NCBI GenBank assembly: GCA_023954815.1
Contig: JAGSHB010000047.1
Span: forward strand, 1-36,954
DNA: 36,954 nucleotides
From: Myxococcales bacterium
GTDB lineage: Bacteria; Myxococcota_A; UBA9042
Direction of reading: 5' to 3'
In this document: positions 25,850 through 33,409 of the stretch, piece by piece
Layout: each line of letters starts with the position of its first letter
How positions within the stretch are numbered: position 1 is the first letter of the stretch
Position numbers and translations under genes: made by a program
The notes under the pieces: model-generated
Seen by the model: the letters and a program-made list of their open reading frames with translations, nothing else
Databases searched by the model: none
What the model was told of the DNA's origin: nothing

Positions 25850-28051
25850 ATGGCCGTCAAATCTACTTACATCACCCAGTTCATGACCCTCGCGCTCGCC
25901 CTGATTGTAGCGGGTTGCGGCGCTGAGACGGGCAACGGTGGCGCGGGCGGCGGCGGGAGTTCCGACGTGGGCAGCACAGCAGACGCCGCCGGAACTGTGG
26001 ATGGCGGCGCAGCAGATACGCAGTCGGCGACCGATGTGGCTACGAATAGTGACGCTGCGAACCAGGAAGATACGTCCACCGCGGCGGACAGCGGCAGCCA
26101 AATCGCAGATACCCTGACCACGGGTGAGGATGCGGCCCCCGGCCACGATGTGACGGCCTCGGAAGATGCAGGCGCGCAGAACGACGCTGGCGGCGCGGGC
26201 GATACGTCGTCTCTTCCCGCCCCCGGTTGTTGCAAGGTCGACGAGCACTGCAAGAGCGGTCAGGTCTGCTTTTTTGGACCGTTCAACGCGGGCAAGTGCA
26301 TGACCACGACCAACCTCCCAAAGGGTCAGTGCTGGACCGACGACCAGTGTGGCACTGGGCTGATTTGCTCCGGCGCTATGGGCTGCGGCTGCGACGCGAA
26401 GTGCAAGGCGATGGACAAGCCGGGCACGTGCGTCAAACCGGTCATCGGCACCAAGTGCATCATCGGCGGCGGCAAGGATACGGACTGCGGCAGCGGCAAC
26501 TACTGCAAGCTGCCGTCGGGCTGCACCGGTGAGGGGCTGTGCACAGCCAAACCCAACGGCTGCACCAAGGAGTACAATCCGGTCTGCGGCTGCGACGGCA
26601 CCACGTATGGCAACCCGTGCATGGCGACGGCGGCGGGCCGCAACGTCAAGTCCAAGGGCAAGTGCCCGATCAGTAAGTGCGCGACCGTCAAATGCGGCAG
26701 CAGCAACCCGTGCATGTTCAGCAAATGTGACGAGGCAACGGGCAAGTGCGTAGAGAGCCCCAACAAGGGCGCCAAATGCGACGACGGCAACCTCTGCACG
26801 ATGAGCGACGCTTGTGATGCGACGGGCAAGTGTACGGCGGGCACAGTGAAGGCGTGCAAACCATCGAGCCAGTGCAAGACGGCTGCGTGCGACGCCAAGA
26901 CCGGTCAGTGTGTCGAAAAGGACATCGCCGGCTGCAACTACGGCAAGAAGTGTAGCCTGGGCCTCGGCGCGATGACCATCGACTGCGGCAAAGCCGGCTT
27001 CTGCAAGCTGCCGGCGGGCACCAAGTGCGTTGGATTCGGGGTTTGCGCGCCCAAGCCGCTGGTGTGCACCAAGCAGTACGCGCCGATCTGTGGTTGCAAT
27101 GACAAGACCTACGACAACGTCTGCTTTGGCGAGCTGGACGGCCGAAACAAGAAGGCCGACGGCAAATGCGGCGGCACGACGCCGGGTTGCTGCAAGGCGG
27201 ACAATGAGTGCGGCAAGGCCAACGTCTGCATCACTGGCGGCAAGAGCCAGGGGGTCTGTAAGAGCTTGTTGGCGCTCGGTAAGAACCAGTGCTGGAGCGA
27301 TGCGCAATGCGGGACAGGTACGTGCACCGGCGCATCGGTCTGCCCCTGCGGCGCCAATTGCATCATCCCGGACAAGCCGGGCGTCTGCTCGACGGGCGCA
27401 GGCGCCTGCAAAGTGGGCGACAACTCCAAGTGCAAGAGCGGCGACTACTGCAGCGGCCCATGCGGCGGCGAGGGCAAGTGCGCGCCGAAGCCTCAGGCCT
27501 GCACCATGCAGTACGACCCGGTCTGCGGCTGCGACGGCAAGACCTACGGCAACGCATGCTCGGCGGCTTCTGCGGGTGTGAGCGTCAAGTCCAAGGGTGC
27601 GTGCACAACGGGACCGGGCAAAGGCTGCTGCAAAGGCCAGAGTGATTGCCCCTACAAAGACGACATCTGCATTCCATCGAGCAGCAGCAAGTACGGGATG
27701 TGCAAGAACACCAAGGCGCTGCAGGCCGGTGAATGCTGGACGGACGGCCAATGCGGCGGTGGTAAGTGCGACGGCGCGATCATCTGCCCGTGCGGGGCGA
27801 CGTGCAAAGTCGCAGACAAACCCGGCAAGTGCCTCAAGCCTGGCGCTTGCACGGTCGGTGGAACGAATACGTGTGCAGCCGGGCAGTTCTGTAATGGAAC
27901 CTGTGGCCTCAGCGGCACCTGTGAGAACAAGCCCAAGATGTGCGTCAAAATCTACAAGCCGGTCTGCGGCTGCGATCACAAGACCTATAGCAACTCGTGC
28001 GAGGCAAACGCCTCGGGTCAGGCGGTCTCTAGTAACGGCAAGTGCCCGTAG
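25850..28051 (+). CDS. Cys-rich lipoprotein with four Kazal-type inhibitor domains
   Basis: A 733-residue exported protein with a lipobox at IVAGC (Cys23), an Asp/Ala/Thr/Ser-rich tether to about residue 120, then Cys-rich modules. Four Kazal-type domains are visible at residues 238-272, 406-440, 551-585 and 698-732, each with 'Y.PVCGCD.(K/T)TY.N.C' and a closing 'KC' or 'AC'. Most are preceded by a repeat unit with 'GCCK', 'CW(T/S)DxQCGxG' and 'CxCxAxCxxxDKPGxC'. One interlude carries the 'CDDGNLCTMSDAC' motif common in Myxococcota surface proteins. Kazal domains typically block serine proteases through the loop before 'VCGCD', where P1 could vary between copies. GGAGGG supports the ATG. A 721-codon antisense ORF over this gene is a composition artefact. 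Confidence 0.88.
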   Translation: MAVKSTYITQFMTLALALIVAGCGAETGNGGAGGGGSSDVGSTADAAGTVDGGAADTQSATDVATNSDAANQEDTSTAADSGSQIADTLTTGEDAAPGHDVTASEDAGAQNDAGGAGDTSSLPAPGCCKVDEHCKSGQVCFFGPFNAGKCMTTTNLPKGQCWTDDQCGTGLICSGAMGCGCDAKCKAMDKPGTCVKPVIGTKCIIGGGKDTDCGSGNYCKLPSGCTGEGLCTAKPNGCTKEYNPVCGCDGTTYGNPCMATAAGRNVKSKGKCPISKCATVKCGSSNPCMFSKCDEATGKCVESPNKGAKCDDGNLCTMSDACDATGKCTAGTVKACKPSSQCKTAACDAKTGQCVEKDIAGCNYGKKCSLGLGAMTIDCGKAGFCKLPAGTKCVGFGVCAPKPLVCTKQYAPICGCNDKTYDNVCFGELDGRNKKADGKCGGTTPGCCKADNECGKANVCITGGKSQGVCKSLLALGKNQCWSDAQCGTGTCTGASVCPCGANCIIPDKPGVCSTGAGACKVGDNSKCKSGDYCSGPCGGEGKCAPKPQACTMQYDPVCGCDGKTYGNACSAASAGVSVKSKGACTTGPGKGCCKGQSDCPYKDDICIPSSSSKYGMCKNTKALQAGECWTDGQCGGGKCDGAIICPCGATCKVADKPGKCLKPGACTVGGTNTCAAGQFCNGTCGLSGTCENKPKMCVKIYKPVCGCDHKTYSNSCEANASGQAVSSNGKCP

Positions 28052-28096
28052 CGCGTCTACTCAGCGGTATCTTTCTCCGGCCTTCGGACCATCGTC

Positions 28097-28303
28097 ATGC
28101 TGAAACTCACCATCCTGACCATCGGCGCCTTCGGCTTGATCATGTTGGCCATGGCCGTCGGCGTGATCTTCCAGGGCAAGACGCTCAAGGGCTCCTGCGG
28201 CGGTGTGGGCAGTAGCTGCGCATGCGATGAGGCGGGCGAGCCCGTCTGCGACAGCAAGAAGCTGCGGGACGCCACGGCGACGGCGAGTGAGCCCTCCCAC
28301 TAA
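28097..28303 (+). CDS. nqrM: Na+-NQR maturation factor NqrM
   Basis: A 68-residue protein with one N-terminal membrane helix (about 5-25) and then 'GKTLKGSCGG' followed by Cys41, Cys43 and Cys51. The helix plus the G-K-T-x-x-G-S-C-G-G signature and four Cys residues (34, 41, 43, 51) identify NqrM (DUF539), which is needed to build the iron centre held by NqrD and NqrE. The usual neighbour order is nqrABCDEF-apbE-nqrM; here 5.3 kb of unrelated genes separate it from apbE. The ribosome binding site is weak (only GGA near 28087). Confidence 0.9.
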   Translation: MLKLTILTIGAFGLIMLAMAVGVIFQGKTLKGSCGGVGSSCACDEAGEPVCDSKKLRDATATASEPSH

Positions 28304-28331
28304 CTATCTGGTTTATTTCGGCGATGATGTG

Positions 28332-28359
28332 TTGACGCGGCCAACGAGCCGTGCAGACT
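28332..28359 (+). promoter_or_regulatory. Candidate sigma-70 promoter of the MATE leader
   Basis: TTGACG (28332-28337), a 16-nt spacer and CAGACT (28354-28359). The -35 matches 5 of 6 and the -10 only 3 of 6. A start near 28366 would fall just before a small hairpin CCTGC-CTGAC-GCAGG (28367-28381) that overlaps the leader ORF ribosome binding site. Otherwise read-through from nqrM would supply the transcript. Confidence 0.3.
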
Positions 28360-28392
28360 GACCGCGCCTGCCTGACGCAGGAGAGATGCCGC

Positions 28393-28494
28393 ATGCAGCG
28401 GCGGAGTACTTTGATGCGGATGACCCTTCCCAAGATTAGCAAGCGCCTGATGACCTGGATGAACCAGGGCTATGGCGTGCGTATCCTGCGGTAA
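28393..28494 (+). CDS. Putative 33-codon leader peptide of the MATE gene
   Basis: A short ORF of 33 codons with AGGAG at 28379-28383, 9 nt upstream. The peptide is strongly basic (8 Arg/Lys, no acidic residues) and contains 'KISKRLMTW' and a C-terminal 'GYGVRILR'. Its last codons (ATC CTG CGG TAA) contain CCTGCGG, the same 7 bases as the right arm of the terminator 42 nt downstream. A ribosome at the stop codon would therefore hide the copy that could form an antiterminator. No relatives are recognised and internal ATGs (28414, 28420) are possible starts. It could also be a chance ORF. Confidence 0.4.
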   Translation: MQRRSTLMRMTLPKISKRLMTWMNQGYGVRILR

Positions 28495-28495
28495 G

Positions 28496-28512
28496 GTCTT
28501 TCTCTCAAAGAC
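28496..28512 (+). promoter_or_regulatory. Leader hairpin between leader ORF and terminator
   Basis: GTCTTT-CTCTC-AAAGAC, a perfect 6-bp stem starting 2 nt after the leader ORF stop codon. It would sit nested inside the antiterminator formed by 28485-28491 and 28521-28527. Confidence 0.5.
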
Positions 28513-28520
28513 GTAATTGG

Positions 28521-28552
28521 CCGCGGGGATCTCCTGCGGCTTCGTTGTTTTT
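28521..28552 (+). terminator. Intrinsic terminator/attenuator in the MATE leader
   Basis: CCGCGGG (28521-28527), loop GATCT, CCTGCGG (28533-28539), then CTTCGTTGTTTTT (to 28552). It lies 102 nt before the MATE start. The left arm can instead pair with CCTGCGG at 28485-28491 inside the leader ORF, with one extra ATC/GAT extension across a bulged G. It may also simply end the nqrM transcript. Confidence 0.6.
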
Positions 28553-28567
28553 GGACGACAAGTAAGC

Positions 28568-28642
28568 ACTGCCAACGGTGGCAGTCACGCGGAAGAGCCT
28601 CCGCGACAGTGCGCAAAAAACCCGGAAATACGGGGGTTGCGC
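28568..28642 (+). promoter_or_regulatory. Three consecutive hairpins before the MATE start codon
   Basis: ACTGCCA-ACGG-TGGCAGT (28568-28585), CGCGGA-AGAGCC-TCCGCG (28588-28605), and GCGCAA...CCCG-GAAATA-CGGG...TTGCGC (28611-28642). The last ends 2 nt before the GGAGG ribosome binding site (28645-28649). CCGCG at 28601-28605 can also pair with CGCGG in the terminator left arm, so the array could rearrange. Apart from these elements and the leader ORF, 28304-28654 holds no gene. Confidence 0.5.
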
Positions 28643-28654
28643 GCGGAGGCGACC

Positions 28655-30061
28655 ATGTTTTTATTTTCAAGAGAGCACCGGCGACGAGCCATGGGTCATG
28701 CCCAGGGGTCTTTTCGTACGGTCATCGAGAACGCTCGGCAAAGCGCCGCGTGGTCCTCTGATGGGGGCCTGCGCGAAGTATCTATCGTGGCGTGGCCCGT
28801 CGTTTTATCCATGCTGTCGTACACGGCCATGGGCTTTGTCGACACGCTCTTTGTCGCGCAGCTCGGGACGGCGCAACTGGCGGGCACAGCGCTGGCAGGG
28901 GTGGCGATGATCCTGTTGGCATCCGGCGTGTTGGGTACGGTTCGCGGGGTCAATGTTGTCGCCGCGCAAGCCACCGGCGCTGGGCAGCACGATCGTGCCC
29001 TGGCCGTCGGCTGGTCGGGCGTGCTGATGGCGGGCGGTGTCGGGGGGCTGCTGATGTTCTTCGCGCTGGCTGCGACCGACATCGCCCACCTGTTGGGCGG
29101 TACCCCTGAGGTCCAGGGGTTTGCTGCCACGTACTTCGCAGTTCGGTGTTTAGCGTTGCCGGGTTGGTTTGTGCTGACAGCGGCTGGCCAGGCGTTCCAG
29201 GGGTTAGGAGATACGCGCACCCCGATGCGGGTCAACCTGCTTTCCAATGCGCTGAACGTGGTGCTGGATGCCGTACTGGTTCTCGGAGTTGGCCCTGTGC
29301 CGGCGCTGGGGGTCGCGGGTGCGGCGTGGGCAACGGCGATCTCTTTTTCGGTCGGCGCGCTGTTGCTCGTGTGGGCATTGCGGCGAGATAGGGGCTGGCG
29401 CAGGCCCGAGCTCTCTCACGCAAGCAGCGTCATCCGTGTCGGCGCTCCGATCGGGGCGCGGTGGTTGGCAGATGTGGGCGGCTGGGCGCTGCTGACCGCG
29501 ATGCTCAGTCGCCTCGGCGCTGCGGAAGTGGCCGCGACCCAGGTCGTGGTTCGCATCATCGGGGTGAGTTTTCTGCCCGGTCACGGGATCAGCGAGGCGG
29601 CATCCATCGGTGTCGGTCAGCATGTGGGCGGGCGCCGAGATGCGGCCATCTGGCGGACGTTCCACTCAGCGCTCACGCTTTCGGTGATGGTCATGGGGTC
29701 GTTCGCCCTGGTCTTTTGGCTCGCGCCCGAGCCGCTATTGGGCCTGTTTTCCAGTGATGATCGCGTGCTGGCCATCGGTGCGGGGCTCATGGCGTGGGCG
29801 GCAGCGATCCAACTCATCGACGCGCTCTGTATGACGGCCATGGGCGCGCTGGGTGGGGCCGGCGACACGCGCTTTGTCATGGTCGTCTCCATGGTGGGCA
29901 TGTGGACCATCATGGTACCGCTGGGCTGGTGGCTCGGGATTGTCTTGGGGTACGGCGCTGTCGGTGTCTGGGGCGCGATGACCTTGGAGATCACGGTACG
30001 CGCAGTGGCGTGCACGCACCGCTGGTTTTCCGGCAACTGGCGCGCCCATACCGTCGTATAA
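28655..30061 (+). CDS. MATE family multidrug efflux transporter
   Basis: A 468-residue inner-membrane antiporter with about twelve helices in two homologous halves, the usual size for MATE proteins. Typical segments are 'GFVDTLFVAQLGTAQLAGTALAG' near the N-terminus, 'AAGQAFQGLGDTRTPMRVNLLSNALNVVLD', and the equivalent 'TAMGALGGAGDTRFVM' in the second half. It exports cationic drugs or metabolites by Na+ or H+ antiport; the ion cannot be told from this sequence alone, although Na+ would suit the NQR context. The start at 28655 is chosen because GGAGG lies 5 nt upstream; an in-frame ATG at 28517 lies in the structured leader. The leader looks like an attenuator. Confidence 0.93.
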   Translation: MFLFSREHRRRAMGHAQGSFRTVIENARQSAAWSSDGGLREVSIVAWPVVLSMLSYTAMGFVDTLFVAQLGTAQLAGTALAGVAMILLASGVLGTVRGVNVVAAQATGAGQHDRALAVGWSGVLMAGGVGGLLMFFALAATDIAHLLGGTPEVQGFAATYFAVRCLALPGWFVLTAAGQAFQGLGDTRTPMRVNLLSNALNVVLDAVLVLGVGPVPALGVAGAAWATAISFSVGALLLVWALRRDRGWRRPELSHASSVIRVGAPIGARWLADVGGWALLTAMLSRLGAAEVAATQVVVRIIGVSFLPGHGISEAASIGVGQHVGGRRDAAIWRTFHSALTLSVMVMGSFALVFWLAPEPLLGLFSSDDRVLAIGAGLMAWAAAIQLIDALCMTAMGALGGAGDTRFVMVVSMVGMWTIMVPLGWWLGIVLGYGAVGVWGAMTLEITVRAVACTHRWFSGNWRAHTVV

Positions 30062-30076
30062 TCCAAGAAGAAGTGG

Positions 30077-30116
30077 GCAGGGGTGGGGCGTACCACGTAG
30101 GTCGCCCTGCCCCTGC
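30077..30116. terminator. Strong hairpin between convergent MATE and aidB genes
   Basis: GCAGGGGTGGGGCG (30077-30090) pairs over 14 bp, with two G-U wobbles, to CGCCCTGCCCCTGC (30103-30116), loop of 12 nt. No T run follows on the plus strand; on the minus strand CACTTCTTCTT follows. It probably serves as a shared or aidB-side terminator. Confidence 0.55.
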
Positions 30117-30150
30117 TCCGTCGAGTCAGAAAACACGATACGAACGGTCG

Positions 30151-31806
30151 CTATTGAACGGGTCGTCCCCGCGCGATCAGGCCATCAAAGTCCGCGCCCG
30201 GCGCCAACGTACCCAACTCATTACCGTGCTCGTCGCCAAGTCGGCTGATGATGAACGCGTCACTCACCATCGCCGGTGCGCCGGCCAGCAAGACAGACGC
30301 CTGCAGCGCCAACGCCATCCGCTCGACGAGCCGACGCCCACGCAGCTCCAAATCGCGACCGTCAGCGAGCTCGTCGCTCAGCTTGGCTACCCAGGCATCG
30401 TACAGCCGGTTTGCGCCCAAAGTGCCTGACAACTCAGCCCGAAAGGCCGCTGTTGCCTCGGGCTCTCGGGCCATGGCCCGCAACACATCGAGGGCGATGA
30501 CGTTGCCTGACCCCTCCCAAATGCTGTTGAGCGGCGCATCCCGGTACAGGCGCCCCATGGGGCCGTCATCGACGTAGCCGTTGCCGCCGTGGGCCTCCAT
30601 CGCTTCGTACACCACCGACGGCGTGCGCTTGCAGATGTGGTACTTGCTCACTGCCGTAGCGATCCGCGCAAACGCGCTGGCGCCCGCATCTTGCTGCCCC
30701 TCGTCGTAGGCGCGGCCCAACCGAAGCGCGACAGCGGTGGCTGCCTCCGACTCGAGCTGTAGGTCGGCGAGCAGGTTCTTCATCAGTGGATGGGAGACCA
30801 ACGTCCGGCCAAACGCGCTGCGATGGTGGGCGTGGTGAATCGCCTGGGCGGTCGCATGGCGAATCTGAGAGGCTGACCCCGTCACACAATCGAGCCGGGT
30901 GTGCTGAACCATGTCGATAATGGTGCGGACGCCGCGCCCTTGCTCTCCGACCATCTGCGCCCAAGCGCCGTGGTACTCGATCTCGCTCGACGCGTTGCTC
31001 TTGTTGCCGACCTTGTCCTTGAGGCGCTGAATCCACATGGGGTTGCGGGTGCCGTCCGGCGCCCAGCGAGGCACGATGAAGCAGCTCAATCCCTTGTCGG
31101 TGTGGGCCAACGTCAGGAACGCGTCAGACATCGGTGCCGAACAGAACCACTTGTGACCAACCAGCCGATAGCCAGCGCCCGGCCCGTGATCAGCCCCGTC
31201 AGGCACAGCGGTGGTGCTGTTGGCACGCACATCGGAGCCGCCCTGCTTTTCAGTCATGGCCATGCCGAGGATGCACCCCTGCTTCTGGTCTGCGGGCTTG
31301 TCCTCGCCGTCATACGACCACGCAGTTGCACGGGGCAGCCATTCACTGGCCACATCCGCTTGACGCTTCAGGGCCGGCACCACCGCAAACGTCATCGTAA
31401 TCGGGCACCCATGCCCCTGCTCTACCTGACCCATCAGAAAGCTCTTGGCCAGCCTGGTGACCATGGATCCGGGTCTGTTGTCCGTCCATGGCTGCGCCGC
31501 GATGCCGTTTTCGCAGCTGGTCTTCATCAGGTGGTGATAGCTGGGATGGTACAGTACTTGGTTGACCCGATGACCATAGCGATCGAACAGCCGCTCCGTC
31601 GGTGGGAACGCGTTGGCCAGCCGCCCGTGCTCGATCATCTCGGCGCTGCCACAGGTCTCACCCAACGCGACCAGCTCATCGGTGGCCCAAGGCGCCCCCT
31701 CCCGAGCGACGGCTTCACGGAGCGCGGTGTCCGTCACGAAGCTGTTGTAGTCGGCTAGCGGTACGGCTTGATTGCGAACGTCGTGCGTCGGCTTGGGCAG
31801 ATTCAT
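30151..31806 (-). CDS. aidB: AidB-type acyl-CoA dehydrogenase
   Basis: A 551-residue FAD protein of the AidB branch of acyl-CoA dehydrogenases (E. coli AidB 541). Shared landmarks are 'DTALREAVAREGA', 'GRLANAFPP', 'CPITMTFAVVP', the flavin-site 'GMAMTEKQGGSDVRANST', 'YRLVGHKWFCSAPMSDAFL', 'RLKDKVGNKSNASSEIEY', 'YHAHHRSAFG', 'EAMEAHGGNGYVDDGPMGRLYRD' and 'NSIWEGSGNVIALDVLR'. E. coli AidB is induced in alkylation damage and binds DNA; its physiological role there is debated, so DNA protection is an inference. The ATG at 31806 has GGAGG upstream on the minus strand. It is transcribed as a single gene, convergent with the MATE gene. Confidence 0.9.
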   Translation of the reverse strand: MNLPKPTHDVRNQAVPLADYNSFVTDTALREAVAREGAPWATDELVALGETCGSAEMIEHGRLANAFPPTERLFDRYGHRVNQVLYHPSYHHLMKTSCENGIAAQPWTDNRPGSMVTRLAKSFLMGQVEQGHGCPITMTFAVVPALKRQADVASEWLPRATAWSYDGEDKPADQKQGCILGMAMTEKQGGSDVRANSTTAVPDGADHGPGAGYRLVGHKWFCSAPMSDAFLTLAHTDKGLSCFIVPRWAPDGTRNPMWIQRLKDKVGNKSNASSEIEYHGAWAQMVGEQGRGVRTIIDMVQHTRLDCVTGSASQIRHATAQAIHHAHHRSAFGRTLVSHPLMKNLLADLQLESEAATAVALRLGRAYDEGQQDAGASAFARIATAVSKYHICKRTPSVVYEAMEAHGGNGYVDDGPMGRLYRDAPLNSIWEGSGNVIALDVLRAMAREPEATAAFRAELSGTLGANRLYDAWVAKLSDELADGRDLELRGRRLVERMALALQASVLLAGAPAMVSDAFIISRLGDEHGNELGTLAPGADFDGLIARGRPVQ

Positions 31807-31990
31807 GGTGGCCTCCGAGGGGGTCGTTGTACCCCCGCAGGGCCGATTGCGCCACCGACCGCTGCGGAGCTCAAACTCGTCGATTTACCCCGTGGGATCA
31901 GTCCTTTCGCGCTGGTAGCGCTGGCTGTTTGTCGTCTTTCAGCGAATCGGCCGACTGCCTGGCCGCCCCTGATGACGCAGCACGCAGAGA

Positions 31991-32019
31991 GGGCCCGCCC
32001 CCAAAGAGGGAGCGGGCCC
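31991..32019 (-). terminator. GC-rich hairpin downstream of the Cys-rich lipoprotein gene
   Basis: GGGCCCGC/GCGGGCCC, an 8-bp perfect stem, extended inside by CCC/GGG around AAAGA. It lies 74 nt past the stop of the minus-strand lipoprotein gene. There is no T tract, so factor-independent termination is doubtful, but it likely protects or ends that transcript. The remaining part of 31807-32092 shows no gene that I support. Confidence 0.45.
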
Positions 32020-32092
32020 AATACACTCGCATTACCGTACCGGACACTGAGCGTCGCCCTCCGCGGTCAACACTCAGCCCACGCGCCCACGA

Positions 32093-33031
32093 TTACTCGC
32101 AGGCCCCACTTGGCGTGTGCTCGCAGCCCTTCCCAGCAATGCAAACGTCGAATGTGCAGGCGTCACCATCATCGCAACCGTAGAAGTACTTCGAGGCGCA
32201 GCTGCCATCTGCGCATTCGCCACCGCCGGTGCACGGGTCGCCGTCGTCGCAGGCGACCACGCCTTTGGCCTGGTGGCTGCAGACCGCGTCGATCGTCTGT
32301 CCTGGGACATCGGATTTCGCACACGTATCTTCGGTGCACTCGTTGCCGTCGTCACAGGCTGCGCCCTTGGTGTGGCTGCAAACACCGACGTTGCTGCATG
32401 AATCCGTCGTGCAGGGGTCATTGTCACTGCAGCTCTGGTCCTGGCCAGGCAGGCACTGACAGACAAAGGCTTTCTCAGCGCAGGTGCCGGCGCCCTCGTC
32501 GTTGATATTGCAACCCATGACGATGCACCCGTTGGCCACCACCGGGCAGTCTGCTGCCGTCTTGCACGGAATCGTGTCATGGGTGTTGTCCTCTTCGGCT
32601 GTGGGCGTCGTCGGGGACGGGGGAAGGGGCGTCTTCGGCTCCTCTGGCGGCTCTTCTTCGGTCGCGTCCTCGGGCACGGAGACCTGCTTGAGCACCATGT
32701 GGGGCAACGGTTTTTCTGAGCGGTGCTCGCTCACATCGACGTCGGTATCCGGAGCAGACTCCGGCGCCGGACTCATCTCAACGCCGGCAAAATTGGGCTC
32801 AGTGGCCTGCTCGCTCGGCTGGACGGGCGCACCTTCGGCGATGGGGACAATGCCGAAGTCGGTCGGCTGTTTGTGCAACAGACTGTCGTCCATCTGCGGT
32901 TCCGCGGCGCAGCCGGCACTCAGCGCAACGATGACGAGACCTGCTCCGAAGAGCCCGTGTGCCAGCCCGCTCAGAGCAGCCAACTTCGGCGCCTGGCGGA
33001 GTGGATTGGATGTAATCGATGTGCTGCTCAT
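32093..33031 (-). CDS. Cys-rich 'CDDGxxCT' repeat lipoprotein
   Basis: A 312-residue exported protein. The signal ends at ALSAGC (Cys41), followed by an acidic Pro/Glu/Thr-rich tether (to about residue 165) and a C-terminal Cys-rich region. That region repeats 'C(D/S)D(G/N)(D/N)xCT.D.C' several times ('SDNDPCTTDSC', 'CDDGNECTEDTC', 'CDDGDPCTGGGEC', 'CDDGDACTFDVC'), each followed by 'C.H'. Such modules are common in Myxococcota surface proteins and also occur once inside the Kazal lipoprotein of this window. Function is unknown; adhesion or matrix roles are guesses. The ATG at 33031 has GGAGG 5 nt upstream; an in-frame start at 33091 is less likely. Confidence 0.78.
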   Translation of the reverse strand: MSSTSITSNPLRQAPKLAALSGLAHGLFGAGLVIVALSAGCAAEPQMDDSLLHKQPTDFGIVPIAEGAPVQPSEQATEPNFAGVEMSPAPESAPDTDVDVSEHRSEKPLPHMVLKQVSVPEDATEEEPPEEPKTPLPPSPTTPTAEEDNTHDTIPCKTAADCPVVANGCIVMGCNINDEGAGTCAEKAFVCQCLPGQDQSCSDNDPCTTDSCSNVGVCSHTKGAACDDGNECTEDTCAKSDVPGQTIDAVCSHQAKGVVACDDGDPCTGGGECADGSCASKYFYGCDDGDACTFDVCIAGKGCEHTPSGACE

Positions 33032-33409
33032 GGGGGCCTCCAACGCGGGCCTACAGCCGCGCTCTCCCCAACGTGACGCGTCATCGCCCACGCTCTGACA
33101 CGCTCATCCTCATCAAAGGGTCAATTTTTTCAGGCCACCCTCCCCAATGCTTTGGCATTAAACGGAAACTTTCTTTTGAACTTTATCCGACCCACACCGC
33201 AACCCGCGATTGACCTCGGCGCGGTGGGTAGGTGGATCAAAATCGCCAGACCGAGGATGTCGCGCAAAACCGATCCTGTTTCAGTCAGTTGCGGTCGTGG
33301 CCCAAATTTTCGGCATGACGGACCGCCTGCCAGGAGGGCCAATCGCTAGCCTGTACGGCGAACTGCGGTCTATGCTCCCCGCGCCTATCGCACCCACAGG
33401 AGCAGCCAC
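33032..33409. other. Divergent promoter region between lipoprotein and parA
   Basis: These 378 nt separate two divergent genes and should hold both promoters. An AT-rich patch at 33121-33190 includes a small inverted repeat AATGC-TTTG-GCATT (33146-33159). I saw no convincing -35/-10 pair, no DnaA-box cluster and no parS-like TTTCACGTGAAA sequence. No gene is supported. Confidence 0.5.

Noticed and set aside
25814-27979. 721-codon open frame antisense to the Kazal lipoprotein gene
   Set aside because: Its Ala- and Val-rich sequence arises from reading TGC/GGC-rich Cys and Gly codons backwards. The sense frame has a signal, lipobox and recognised domains, so the antisense frame is a shadow.
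26540-28050. Near-repeats of about 35 nt spaced by about 440-500 nt, considered as a possible repeat array
   Set aside because: They encode the conserved core of the four Kazal domains and are imperfect, in frame and inside one gene; the spacing is far too large for a CRISPR array.
31602-32183. 193-codon plus-strand open frame spanning the aidB 5' end and the following spacer
   Set aside because: It is Arg/Pro/Ser-rich with no recognisable motif and mostly overlaps aidB in antisense; no ribosome binding site supports it.
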